64,000 nucleotides of DNA from CAVXJN01 sp963773585 (GTDB taxonomy: Bacteria; Pseudomonadota; Gammaproteobacteria; JASBUN01), in NCBI GenBank assembly GCA_963773585.1, contig CAVZBR010000006.1:62001-126000 (forward strand), given 5' to 3'. The position numbers and the translations under genes are program-made. Each line of letters opens with the position of its first letter. Positions within the stretch are counted from its first letter, which is position 1. The notes below the pieces were generated by a model that saw nothing but the letters and a program-made list of their open reading frames with translations, did no database searches and had not been told where the DNA came from. Shown here piece by piece: positions 7,395 to 16,281 of the stretch.

Positions 7395-7454
7395 ATCCTG
7401 CAGTCTGAAGAGGCCTTCACGTCTCGTGCGAGACTCCTATCCACGGTAAGCGGC

Positions 7455-8108
7455 CTACTGCGGTGCGCCCGACAGCAATTCACCGCACGACGGCACGTCA
7501 TAGGTGCCCCGCTGCAGCACCTCGAACAGTTCACCCTGCGTGCCGCCCACAATACCGTTCGTGGTGTCGGTGAGCGCCATATTGCAATAGCGCACGGCGA
7601 CCGCTTCTACCGAAGGTTCCTGCCCGCCTTCGCCTTGGCCTGGCGTTTCACCAATGTTGGGGCAGAGCTGGTGGGTTTCCGGTCCACCGAGCTGCTCCAG
7701 CGATATTGTCGTTGAGCCGTTGATCCGTCCGCTGTTGTTGGCGAGGAACACCTCCTCTTCACCTCCGCCTCCACCGCCGCCATGTCCGTTGCTGCTCGCG
7801 TTATAGGCGGTCACTGCCACGGTGTCGCTGATAATCCTGTTCTTGTAGACGCAGGCGAACACCGCAGCGACGGCTTCTGCGCTGCAGGTGTAGCTGATCG
7901 CCGAATAGGGACCGAGCCCCGATTCCCGCCAGCTGCAGATGAGATCACCTGCGCTCACTTCTTGAGCCTCACTCGTTCTGGTCGAAATTTCGAAGTCCAC
8001 GCTGTTGAAGGTCTGGGCCTGAACGGTTCCGCTCCCGAGCACCGCCAGGGCGGTCGCCACTCCAAGCACGAGCCCCGCCCGATTGTGATATTTGAGTGTA
8101 TGTTTCAC
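7455..8108 (-). CDS. Six-cysteine secreted protein, paralog C
   Basis: The protein is 217 aa and starts at a GTG. This start was chosen because GAGGAG lies exactly 7 nt upstream and the residues after it (K-H-T-L-K) match the other paralogs; upstream ATGs lack this. A signal peptide ends T-V-Q-A-Q. Cysteines at 58, 75, 86, 149, 175 and 208 match the family pattern, with C-S-W-R-E-S-G-L-G-P-Y, A-C-V-Y-K-N-R, V-R-Y-C-N-M-A-L-T-D-T-T-N-G-I-V-G and V-P-S-C. It differs by a seven-glycine run at 110-116 and longer loops. It stands alone between its own promoter element (8312-8380) and a terminator (7355-7394). Function unknown. Confidence 0.75.
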   Translation of the reverse strand: MKHTLKYHNRAGLVLGVATALAVLGSGTVQAQTFNSVDFEISTRTSEAQEVSAGDLICSWRESGLGPYSAISYTCSAEAVAAVFACVYKNRIISDTVAVTAYNASSNGHGGGGGGGEEEVFLANNSGRINGSTTISLEQLGGPETHQLCPNIGETPGQGEGGQEPSVEAVAVRYCNMALTDTTNGIVGGTQGELFEVLQRGTYDVPSCGELLSGAPQ

Positions 8109-8311
8109 GGCTTTTCTCCTCATGAATACGCTGAGTGATGCGCGCGTTTCTCTCGATTCACGTATGCTCCGCTCGCCCACCGCTGTGCTCGGGGCAAGCT
8201 TCCCTCACTTCATCTGCAGCAACAGCAGGCGATTCAACGCTTCTCAACAGAACCGCGCGCGCCGACCGGTCGCGTCCGCGCGGAGGGGTAGGTAACACGC
8301 CAGCTCGTCTA

Positions 8312-8380
8312 TCTATAGCCGGGCCGGATCGTCTTCGGTATTAGGCGTTGCCCGAATCCGAGTCAGGGTTTTCCCTGACC
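8312..8380 (-). promoter_or_regulatory. Promoter element E2 of paralog C with perfect palindrome
   Basis: A perfect inverted repeat GTCAGGG-TTTT-CCCTGAC (8362-8379) is followed on the minus strand by TTCGGGCAA, CGATCC, 8 nt and TATAGA (8317-8312) as -10. It is the counterpart of E1 at identical internal spacing. The palindrome centre is about 65 nt upstream of the expected start point, a class I activator position. Confidence 0.7.
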
Positions 8381-8955
8381 AAGCCTGCAGCAACGCCACA
8401 GCGGTGCGGTCACGCATGCCTGTTACCATCGTGTCACGCGGAAGCCGGGTGTGACGAACCGCGGCACTTTTTGCGCTGATTTCGCTCGCGCAGCCACCCG
8501 CTCGTTGGCTGTGCCGGCCCTGACCAGCGTTTCAGCGCCCCGTGTCGCGCAGCGTTCACGGTAATTCATGGACGCGATGAAATAGTTTCGTTTTCGACCG
8601 ATCGCCCAACGCCCGCAATTTGGATTGCGCACTGAACGGTGAAGGTCATTTCCCCGCGCCAGCCATGGCGTCGTGCATCCCATCAGCAGATCGCCGAGCT
8701 CGAGCGCGCAAGAGCCGGAAACATGCAGCGTTCTCGTGTTGCGCCACACGGTCACCGGCTCTACGAACAGTCGAGCTGCTACAGCTGGCACCGCCTCCTA
8801 TGATGACCAATCGCTTATGCGTCTCGATTTTCTCTCCACCAGCCGCGATCTCGTGACCACTGGCGTTTTCTGGTTCCCCCAAGAGCGGGTAGCGCTAACT
8901 TACACCGGATAGCGTTCCAACCCCGGGATTGTCCAACTGCCAATCAGGACCTCCT
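8381..8955. other. Gene-free stretch downstream of the response regulator
   Basis: No convincing gene is seen. A 122-codon open frame at 8423-8791 on the minus strand has no signal, motif or ribosome binding site that I trust. The region separates the regulator gene from promoter E2. Confidence 0.45.
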
Positions 8956-9567
8956 CTAGTGCACACGGGAAGCAATACACACCGCGGTGAGCTCCGCAAC
9001 GGACTTCGCCGCCATCTTGCTCATGACCCGTGCACGATGAACCTCCACGGTCTTGATACTGATGCTGAGTTCTGCCGCAATAGCCTTGTTCGGCTTTCCG
9101 CTGACGATGCCCTCCAACACCTCCGCTTCTCGAAGCGTCAATGAATCGAAGCGAGCCATGATCTTCCCACGCGTTTCGGCTTCCTGTCGGCAACGCACGT
9201 CGATTTCGAGGCACTCGTGTATCCGCTCTACCAGTTCCTGATCGTTGAACGGCTTTTCAATAAAATCCACTGCGCCGGCCCGCATCGCGCGCACTGCCAT
9301 GGGAATATCCCCGTGACCGGTGATCAGAATTGTCGGAATAAATCTCTTCTCCTCCGCCAATATCGTCTGCAGCTGCAGGCCACTGATCTCCGGCATGCGT
9401 ACATCCAGCACCAAGCAACCCGAACAAACCGGATCGTACTCGGACAGGAATTCACGCGCCGAACCGTAGGTTCGCACGCGCAACTTCAACGACTCGATCA
9501 GCCATTGCAACGAATCGCGCACATTATGGTCGTCATCGACTACGAAAACTGTCGGTTCCGTGATCAT
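8956..9567 (-). CDS. FixJ/NarL-type response regulator
   Basis: The protein is 203 aa. The receiver domain (about residues 5-120) has the acidic pocket VVDDDH, the phospho-acceptor Asp in V-L-D-V-R-M-P-E, the T in I-T-G-H-G-D and the Lys in I-E-K-P-F. A LuxR/GerE helix-turn-helix follows (about 140-200: L-T-x-R-E-x-E-V-L-E-G-I-V-S-G, N-K-A-I-A-A-E-L-S-I-S-x-K-T-V-E-V-H). It overlaps the kinase gene by ATGA with a strong GGAGGAG inside the kinase end, so the pair is translationally coupled. The start at 9567 was preferred over an upstream one for that reason. By location it is the best candidate to bind the palindrome in E1 and E2. That link is inference. Confidence 0.9.
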   Translation of the reverse strand: MITEPTVFVVDDDHNVRDSLQWLIESLKLRVRTYGSAREFLSEYDPVCSGCLVLDVRMPEISGLQLQTILAEEKRFIPTILITGHGDIPMAVRAMRAGAVDFIEKPFNDQELVERIHECLEIDVRCRQEAETRGKIMARFDSLTLREAEVLEGIVSGKPNKAIAAELSISIKTVEVHRARVMSKMAAKSVAELTAVCIASRVH

Positions 9568-11573
9568 TGTTCTCCTCCTTTGCTTGCAGTGGGTAGACCA
9601 AAGCGCAGGGTCGCCCCGCCGTTCTCGTTCGAGCACGCCCACAGGTGTTCGCCGTGTGCCTCGACAATCGAGCGGCTGATGCTAAGGCCCATTCCCATCC
9701 CTTGTCTTTTAGTAGTAAAAAACGACTCAAAGATCCGCTCCTGTTCGCCGGACCCGAAACCCGGCCCTGTGTCGCATACCCGCACTTCGACGCCGTTGTT
9801 CGGACGTGGAACGGTCTGTATGACTACTTCTCGACGGCTGCATTCTGCGCTGCCTATGGCGTCGATGGCGTTGTTGACGAGATTCACTATCACCTGCTCG
9901 ATCTGCACCGCGTCCACGATGACGGGCGGTAGGTCCTTCTCGAGCTCGAGCTTCAGTACAACGCTCTTTTGCCGTGCCTGGGCGCCGGTCAGTTCCACCG
10001 CCGCGTGTGCGAGCCCGTTGATGTCGACGCTGCCGCGCAGCGACTCTCCGTTGCGCAGGAACCTGCGCACTCGCCGAATTATTTCGCCCGACCGAGCGCC
10101 CTCGCTCACGATATGCTGCAGGGCGGGCAGCAGCTCTTCGGCGCTCGCCGAACCGTCCCGAATGCGAAGAATGCAGCCCTGCGCGTAGTTGACGATCGCA
10201 GCGAGCGGTTGGTTGAGTTCATGCGCAAGCGATGTGGCCATTGCGCTCGTGGCGCTCGCGCGTTGCGCATGGACGAGTTGCGCCTGGTTCTGCCGTTCGC
10301 GTTCCTCGGCCTGGATGCGTTCGGTAACGTCCTTACCCGTCGAAATGAAGTGAGTAGCAATACCCTGCGCATTCTTGAGCGGCGTGACGGTTTTCTCCTC
10401 GTAATAGCATGATCCATCTGCCCGGCGACCTATCGATATGTCGCGGAATACCTCGCCGTTCAGCACGGTTTCCCACATGCGTCTATAATCATTTTCGCCT
10501 TCCCAGATCAACCCGCGCATTTGGTCTGCGTCTTGGTAAGCTCGTGTGGACGGTACCCCGCGCACCTTTTCGAATGCCGGATTAACGTATTCGATTTCTC
10601 CGTCGCGACTGAAGATCATTACGGCATCGGCAGTTTGCTCCAATGCACCCGATAACTTGCGCATCTGAGCCTCCGCGCGCTCCCGGGCAAGCGCGCTGCC
10701 CAACCAGTCGGCCATCAGCTTTAGGATTTCCTTGTCCGTTTCCGTAAACCTCTCGGCGCGTGGCTCGGGACCAATGAAGCTCAGCGTTCCGTAGGGCACA
10801 CCATCGACCACCACTCGGATGCCGAGGTACGCCTCGAGCTTGTGCCGAAGATATGCGGGATGGGAGCCCCACTCGCAAGCAGCGGCGTGCTCGAAGCAAA
10901 CCGGCTCACTGGACTTAAGGGTCAGATTGCAATAGGTGTGACCCAGGGGGAAAACACTGCCCTTTACAACGGCTCCGTCCGGCGACAACACCGCCAGAAC
11001 CTCGTACGTGCCGCCGACGATGTTCGAGACGATGCCGACAGGAAGGCTGAATTGTTTGCAGCCAAAGGCGAGCAACTCCTGAACTTTCTCTTCGAATCCC
11101 CAGGCGTGACTCGAACCGATTCCGTGCAACGCGCGCAGCGCGCTCTCGCTCCGGCGCAATACCGCCTCGTCTCGCTCCCGCCTGCGGGGCCGTCGTAGCA
11201 ATTGCAGCCGTGAGCGAACCCGCCGATCGAGCCGCCACCAATACACTGAAAACGCCAGTAGTGTGATCAAGGCTACGGCACCGGCGAATACCCACCGCCA
11301 GTCGTAATACGGGCCCTCACGAACCGGCTGGGACGTCGCTGCTCGGCCGGCGGACAGCACAAAATCCTCGGTCAGCGCGTGCGGCGGCCGGACGGGCAAC
11401 GGTATGGACCGTGCCGCGTACCCGGCGGCGCGCACAGGGGTTCCGAACCGGCATGCGCGAATGTCGCCTCCACCACCGTAGACGGTGAGCGCGAGGCTGT
11501 GCGGAAGTGCCGCCACGGCGGGACCGGCAAGAACCACGGCCAATGGAATGATGGTCAACCGAACCAACCGCAT
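9564..11573 (-). CDS. Hybrid-sensing histidine kinase (TM, GAF, PAS, HisKA, HATPase)
   Basis: The protein is 669 aa. A signal-like N-terminus (1-22), a short periplasmic segment and a membrane helix (about 93-113) lead to a GAF domain (about 150-300), a PAS domain with PAC (about 305-425) and a HisKA dimerisation helix. The phospho-acceptor His lies in L-A-H-E-L-N-Q-P-L-A-A-I near residue 453. The ATPase domain has the N-box (V-N-L-V-N-N-A-I-D-A-I), G1 (D-T-G-P-G-F-G) and G2 (G-M-G-M-G-L-S-I) motifs. It is coupled to the FixJ-type regulator. The periplasmic segment is short, so the signal may be sensed inside the cell by GAF or PAS. The ligand cannot be told. Confidence 0.9.
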   Translation of the reverse strand: MRLVRLTIIPLAVVLAGPAVAALPHSLALTVYGGGGDIRACRFGTPVRAAGYAARSIPLPVRPPHALTEDFVLSAGRAATSQPVREGPYYDWRWVFAGAVALITLLAFSVYWWRLDRRVRSRLQLLRRPRRRERDEAVLRRSESALRALHGIGSSHAWGFEEKVQELLAFGCKQFSLPVGIVSNIVGGTYEVLAVLSPDGAVVKGSVFPLGHTYCNLTLKSSEPVCFEHAAACEWGSHPAYLRHKLEAYLGIRVVVDGVPYGTLSFIGPEPRAERFTETDKEILKLMADWLGSALARERAEAQMRKLSGALEQTADAVMIFSRDGEIEYVNPAFEKVRGVPSTRAYQDADQMRGLIWEGENDYRRMWETVLNGEVFRDISIGRRADGSCYYEEKTVTPLKNAQGIATHFISTGKDVTERIQAEERERQNQAQLVHAQRASATSAMATSLAHELNQPLAAIVNYAQGCILRIRDGSASAEELLPALQHIVSEGARSGEIIRRVRRFLRNGESLRGSVDINGLAHAAVELTGAQARQKSVVLKLELEKDLPPVIVDAVQIEQVIVNLVNNAIDAIGSAECSRREVVIQTVPRPNNGVEVRVCDTGPGFGSGEQERIFESFFTTKRQGMGMGLSISRSIVEAHGEHLWACSNENGGATLRFGLPTASKGGEQ

Positions 11574-12727
11574 GCTGGATCACCCGAAAATTGTTTCCGA
11601 TCCTGTCCGTGAAGCGCGCTTGGCTGCGTTTGGCATGCTCGTCCGTCCATTTCGCTGCGGCGGCGATATCAACGCGCGCGACCCGGGTCCAGGAGCCGTG
11701 CCGGTGAGCGCGTCGAACGTACTGCAGACTGCCAATACGCGCTTTTCGGGGCGATGGCTCACGACGCCGCCGGTGGCGATAGCCAGAGCCAGCGGACGCA
11801 ATGCCTGTGCGTGAGGTTCCTAGCTGGAACGCATAGGACGGGTGTCGGGGGGATGAATCTCCGGCTCGATGGAGCGCCCGCGCAATGCGCGGGCGTGCGC
11901 CGATGGGCCGATTACCGGCGCGATAGGCGTGGCCGTGGTCTGCTCACTCAGCATGCCAAAAAAGTGGGCATCATGATGCAGGCGCGGACACCAATACCGG
12001 TCCTCGACCTGCAAAGATGCGAACTCGACACATGCTATGGGAGAGCAGTCGACAACCCGCTCAGTTGCGGCAGCAAGCCTGGTAGCCTCGATTGCAGAAC
12101 TGATGGAAATGAGCTGCGCGGACAGCGGATTGAAGATGATGAGCAGGAATATCGTGAGCCGCATGGCGAGGTGCGAGCCCGCGGCGGAACGACGTACTCC
12201 GACACGCCTTTTCACTGGCATTTCCCTGCTGAACCCCAGTGCTGAGATCAGGCTGATGCTGAGTAGTGAATTCTAGCGCGGAGTTTACCGTTTGCAATGG
12301 CGATCGGGCGTCTTAGCCGCGTTGAGCGGCCGGCGTTTTCGCGCGCCTTGTAAGTCCAGTTTCGCTGATATCGCTTGCCATGTGGCAGCGGCCGTCCAGC
12401 AGGCGACATTGCGACAGGTTCGTGACAGCGCCGGTGACACTGGGAATCATGCGATGGCTGGTCTGCAGGCTCAGCGAGCCACTTTCTGCAGTGAGCCTTG
12501 CGAACCACGCGCGACGTCTGCCCTGATCTTCGTGATGCGGTGAGCCGGTCCTCGATGACGTCCCGCAGCGTCGCGAACGCCAGCGGCGTGGCCTACGATA
12601 TGGTCTCGCAGGTCCCCCGCGCGCAGCCGGTCGCCGCTGCAACCCGTTGGCGTTTGACGGCCCATGGGCGTCCGGTTAGGCTCTGACCTTCAAGTACCAT
12701 AATAAAACGAGCCGTAGAGTCGTCCCC
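11574..12727. other. Long intergenic stretch between the kinase and gspD
   Basis: About 1.15 kb between the divergent kinase and secretin genes. Apart from the weak candidate at 11820-12164 I see no gene with a convincing motif. A TAATAAAAC stretch near 12700 could be part of the gspD promoter, but no clear -35 accompanies it. Confidence 0.4.
11820..12164 (-). CDS. Possible small secreted hypothetical protein
   Basis: From an ATG at 12164 the frame gives 114 aa. A hydrophobic N-terminus (MRLTIFLLIIFNPLSAQ) could be a signal peptide. The rest has three cysteines and no recognisable domain. There is no good ribosome binding site, and the region is otherwise non-coding in appearance, so it may be spurious. 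Confidence 0.3.
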   Translation of the reverse strand: MRLTIFLLIIFNPLSAQLISISSAIEATRLAAATERVVDCSPIACVEFASLQVEDRYWCPRLHHDAHFFGMLSEQTTATPIAPVIGPSAHARALRGRSIEPEIHPPDTRPMRSS

Positions 12728-15700
12728 ATGCGTTATCGGATCTGGTTACACCTGCTTGCGGTGACATTGTGGGCGGTTCTCGCGGCCACGAGCGCCCGCG
12801 CCGAACCAGTGCGCCTGAACTTTCAGGACGCCGACATCAGCGCCCTGATCAACACCGTTGCCGAAGTGACCGGCAAGAACTTCGTCATCGACCCGCGGGT
12901 GAAGGGCAAAGTGACCGTGGTTTCGCCCAAGCCCATGGAGCGGGACGAACTCTATCAAGTATTTCTTTCCATTCTCCAGGTGCACGGCTATGCGGCCATA
13001 CCGGTAGGGGAAGTGGTCAAGATCGTGCCCGACGCCAAGGCGCGCCAGGAGGGCACTTCCAATGAGGACGTGCAGGGCCTCAGGGGCGACGAGATCGTCA
13101 CCCGGGTGATTCCGATCCAGAACGTCCAAGCGGCGCAATTGGTTCCTGTGCTGCGCCCACTGATCCCTCAGGAAGGCCACTTGGCCGCCTCGCCCACCGC
13201 CAACGCCCTGGTGATCTCCGACCGCGCCAGCAACGTACGCCGGTTGGTGAGTCTGATTTCGGCCATCGACCGCAGTAGCGACAGCAGTATCGAAGTGATC
13301 CACCTTCAGCATGCGTCGGCGGCGGAAGTGGCGCGCATTCTCTCTGGCCTGGAGAAAGCGCAGCCGGGGCAGCCACCGGGACAGAACCGTCTGACCGTCG
13401 CCGCCGACGAGCGCACCAACAGCATTCTGATCGGCGGTGAGCCGAGCGAACGGCTGCGGCTGCGCGCCCTGGTGGCCCACCTGGACACGCCCTTGGAAAC
13501 CGGCGGCAACACTCAGGTGGTTTATCTTCGGTATGCGAAGGCTGCCGATCTGGTGCCGGTGCTGTCGGGTATCAGCGGTACGCTGGTGGACGAGAAAACC
13601 AAGAAGCCGATCCTCACCGACAAAACCGTCAGCATCCAAGCCGACGATGCCGCGAACGCGCTGGTGATCACGGCACCGCCCGATGTATATCGCTCTCTGG
13701 AGTCGGTGATCCGGCGGTTGGACGTACGCCGCGCGCAGGTGCTGGTGCAGGCCATCGTCGCCGAAATCTCATTGGACAAGGCCCGGGAACTCGGCGTCCA
13801 GTGGGGCATCGATGGCACCCAGGGAGGCAACAGCGGCGTGGTGTCCGGCACCAATTTCAGTGCCGGCAGCTCGAGCATCGTCGACATCGCCCGCAGTATA
13901 CGCGCCGGCGATATCCCCAATCTCGGCGACGGCCTGGGTCTCGCTGTTGGCCGCCTGGGCTCCAACGCCATCAACTACGCGTTGCTGCTGCGCGCGCTGT
14001 CCAACGACGCGACCACCAACATCTTGTCCACGCCCACGCTGATGACCCTGGACAATCAACAGGCGGAAATCGTGGTGGGACAGAACGTGCCGTTCGTCAC
14101 CGGGCAGTTCACCAACACCGGTGCCGCAGCCGGTTCGGTCAATCCTTTCCAGACCATTCAGCGCCAGGACATCGGTCTGACGCTGAGAGTGACGCCGCAG
14201 ATCAACGAAGGCAACGCGGTGCAACTGGAAGTCGAACAAGAGGTTTCGAGTATCGCGCCCAGCAGCGCTGCGGCCGACATCATCACCAACAAGCGTTCCA
14301 TCAAGACCACCGTGATGGTGGAAGACGGCGCCATGGTGGTGTTGGGCGGATTGATCGACGACACCCTGCAGACCACCAACCAGAAGGTGCCGGGGCTGGG
14401 CGACATTCCGGTGCTGGGGCGGCTGTTTCGCTACGACAAGACCCAAAAGGTGAAACGGGATCTGGTGGTGTTTCTGCGGCCCACCATCGTCCGGGATGCG
14501 GCGGTGCAGGCCGAAGTGACCGGCGACAAGTATAATTACATCCGTGCCCGGCAGTTGGAGATGCAGGACCAGGGCGTCGACCTGATGCCCGATGCCCAAC
14601 AGCCGGTCCTGCCGCGGGAACAATTCGGCGCCAAGGGCAATGCCGATGCTGCGCCCGGCCCGCAGTCCGCGGCGGCGACTTCCGGCAGCGACAGCGACGG
14701 TATTACGAGGGCGATTGTGTCTGCGACCAAGAAACCCCTGACGAGTTTGCCCGCAGCATCGCCGGCAAGCACTGAAGCGACAGACGTGATCGCCGCGCCC
14801 ATCGGTGGCGCGATGTTGCCCTACACGTTCGCGCGCCGCCACGGCATTGTGGTGCTCGAAAGCCACGACGAACGCGTCGATATCGGCGTGCGCGACGATG
14901 TCGCAATCACCTCCATTGCCGAAGCGCAGCGGGTGTTGAAATTGCCGTTGCGGCTGCAGCAGCTGGATGCCGAGCAATTCGAGCGACTGCTGTCGGAACG
15001 TTACGGCGGCGCGGCCGGCGAACGCATGCAAATGATGGAGGACTTCGGCGAAGATCTGGACCTCGACCATGTGGTGCGCTCGCTGGAACCGGAGGACTTG
15101 ATGGAGAGCGAGGACGACGCGCCCATCATTCGCCTGATCAACGCCCTGTTCACAGAAGCCATCAAGGAAGGCGCTTCCGACATCCATGTCGAGCCTTATG
15201 AAAAGCGCTTGGTGGTCCGTTTCCGCGTCGATGGCGTATTGCGCGAAGTCTTGCAGCCCCAACAGCAGATAGCACCGCTACTGGTCTCGCGCATCAAGGT
15301 CATGGCGCAGTTGGACATTGCCGAGAAGCGTGTGCCGCAGGACGGTCGCATCTCCCTGCGTCTTGCCGGTCGGCCGGTGGACGTGCGCGTCTCCACCCTG
15401 CCCTCCAGCGCCGGCGAGCGGGTGGTGCTGCGCCTGCTGGACAAACAGGCCGGACGCCTGGACCTGGAACACCTGGGCATGGCGTCCGAATCACAGCAAC
15501 TGATGGACAAGTTGATCCACAGGCCCCACGGCATTCTGCTGGTGACCGGGCCCACCGGCTCGGGCAAGACCACCACCCTGTATGCTTCCCTCACCCGGCT
15601 CAATGACAAAAGCCGCAACATCGTCACGGTGGAAGATCCCATCGAATACCATCTCGACGGCATCGGCCAGACCCAGGTCAACGCCAAGGTCAATCTCACG

Positions 15701-16270
15701 TTCGCCCGCGGACTGCGCGCCATCCTGCGCCAGGATCCGGACGTTGTGATGGTGGGCGAGATCCGCGATTTGGAAACCGCCCAGATCGCGGTACAAGCAA
15801 GTTTGACCGGCCATCTGGTGCTCTCCACCCTACATACCAACAGTGCGGTGGGGGCGGTGACCCGGTTACGGGATATGGGCGTGGAACCCTTTCTTTTGTC
15901 GTCGAGCCTGGTCGGCGTGCTCGCGCAGCGGCTGGTGCGCCTGTTGTGTCCCCATTGCAAGCAGCCCCACGCTGCCAGCGAAGCGGAACTTGAAGCACTG
16001 GGCCAGTCCCGCGATCACTCCCAGATCATTTACCGCGCCCAAGGCTGCGACCGCTGTCATCAGCTCGGCTATATGGGCCGCACCGGCATCTACGAGTTGA
16101 TCGAAATCGACGACGCCCTGCGCGGCCTGATCCTCGAGGGGGCCGGCGAGCAGCGTATGATCATACATGCGCGCACCAACTCACCGAGTCTGCGCGCCGA
16201 CGGCATTCGCCGGGTACTCGCCGGGCAGACCAGCATCGACGAAGTGCTGCGCGTCACCGCGGACAACTGA
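12728..16270 (+). CDS. gspD-gspE: Type II secretion secretin GspD joined in frame to ATPase GspE
   Basis: One open frame of 1180 codons. Residues 1-25 are a signal peptide. N0-N3 domains (about 28-345) and a secretin core (about 350-595, with V-P-G-L-G-D-I-P-V-L-G near 555) form a full GspD. Its usual C-terminal Y-N-Y-I-R-A and P-V-L-P elements are followed by an Ala/Ser-rich stretch (about 640-690). Without a stop the frame becomes a full GspE: M-L-P-Y-T-F-A-R-R-H-G from residue 696, Walker A G-P-T-G-S-G-K-T near 940, Walker B D-P-D-V-V-M-V-G-E near 1002, and CxxC pairs near 1073 and 1106. GspD is an outer-membrane pore and GspE is cytosolic, so one working chain is topologically hard. ATG 14813, with GGTGG upstream, could start GspE alone. 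gspF follows after 11 nt. Confidence 0.9.
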   Translation: MRYRIWLHLLAVTLWAVLAATSARAEPVRLNFQDADISALINTVAEVTGKNFVIDPRVKGKVTVVSPKPMERDELYQVFLSILQVHGYAAIPVGEVVKIVPDAKARQEGTSNEDVQGLRGDEIVTRVIPIQNVQAAQLVPVLRPLIPQEGHLAASPTANALVISDRASNVRRLVSLISAIDRSSDSSIEVIHLQHASAAEVARILSGLEKAQPGQPPGQNRLTVAADERTNSILIGGEPSERLRLRALVAHLDTPLETGGNTQVVYLRYAKAADLVPVLSGISGTLVDEKTKKPILTDKTVSIQADDAANALVITAPPDVYRSLESVIRRLDVRRAQVLVQAIVAEISLDKARELGVQWGIDGTQGGNSGVVSGTNFSAGSSSIVDIARSIRAGDIPNLGDGLGLAVGRLGSNAINYALLLRALSNDATTNILSTPTLMTLDNQQAEIVVGQNVPFVTGQFTNTGAAAGSVNPFQTIQRQDIGLTLRVTPQINEGNAVQLEVEQEVSSIAPSSAAADIITNKRSIKTTVMVEDGAMVVLGGLIDDTLQTTNQKVPGLGDIPVLGRLFRYDKTQKVKRDLVVFLRPTIVRDAAVQAEVTGDKYNYIRARQLEMQDQGVDLMPDAQQPVLPREQFGAKGNADAAPGPQSAAATSGSDSDGITRAIVSATKKPLTSLPAASPASTEATDVIAAPIGGAMLPYTFARRHGIVVLESHDERVDIGVRDDVAITSIAEAQRVLKLPLRLQQLDAEQFERLLSERYGGAAGERMQMMEDFGEDLDLDHVVRSLEPEDLMESEDDAPIIRLINALFTEAIKEGASDIHVEPYEKRLVVRFRVDGVLREVLQPQQQIAPLLVSRIKVMAQLDIAEKRVPQDGRISLRLAGRPVDVRVSTLPSSAGERVVLRLLDKQAGRLDLEHLGMASESQQLMDKLIHRPHGILLVTGPTGSGKTTTLYASLTRLNDKSRNIVTVEDPIEYHLDGIGQTQVNAKVNLTFARGLRAILRQDPDVVMVGEIRDLETAQIAVQASLTGHLVLSTLHTNSAVGAVTRLRDMGVEPFLLSSSLVGVLAQRLVRLLCPHCKQPHAASEAELEALGQSRDHSQIIYRAQGCDRCHQLGYMGRTGIYELIEIDDALRGLILEGAGEQRMIIHARTNSPSLRADGIRRVLAGQTSIDEVLRVTADN
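14804..14815 (+). promoter_or_regulatory. Candidate internal ribosome binding site and start for GspE
   Basis: GGTGG (14804-14808) lies 4 nt before ATG 14813, which is in frame and begins the canonical GspE N-terminus. Starting here gives 485 residues, the usual GspE size. A GTG at 14786 is an alternative. Use of either is inferred. Confidence 0.5.
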
Positions 16271-16281
16271 GCTCCCAAACC

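Noticed and set aside
8423..8791. A 122-codon minus-strand frame
   Set aside because: No signal, motif or ribosome binding site; it lies in the spacer between the regulator and promoter E2.
14740..14790. Programmed frameshift to end GspD
   Set aside because: TGA codons exist in the other two frames at 14773 and 14787, but there is no clear slippery heptamer with a downstream structure, and the zero frame already makes a whole GspE.
13769..15262. A 497-codon minus-strand frame inside the gspD-gspE gene
   Set aside because: It mirrors the coding strand of conserved T2SS domains and has no motif of its own.
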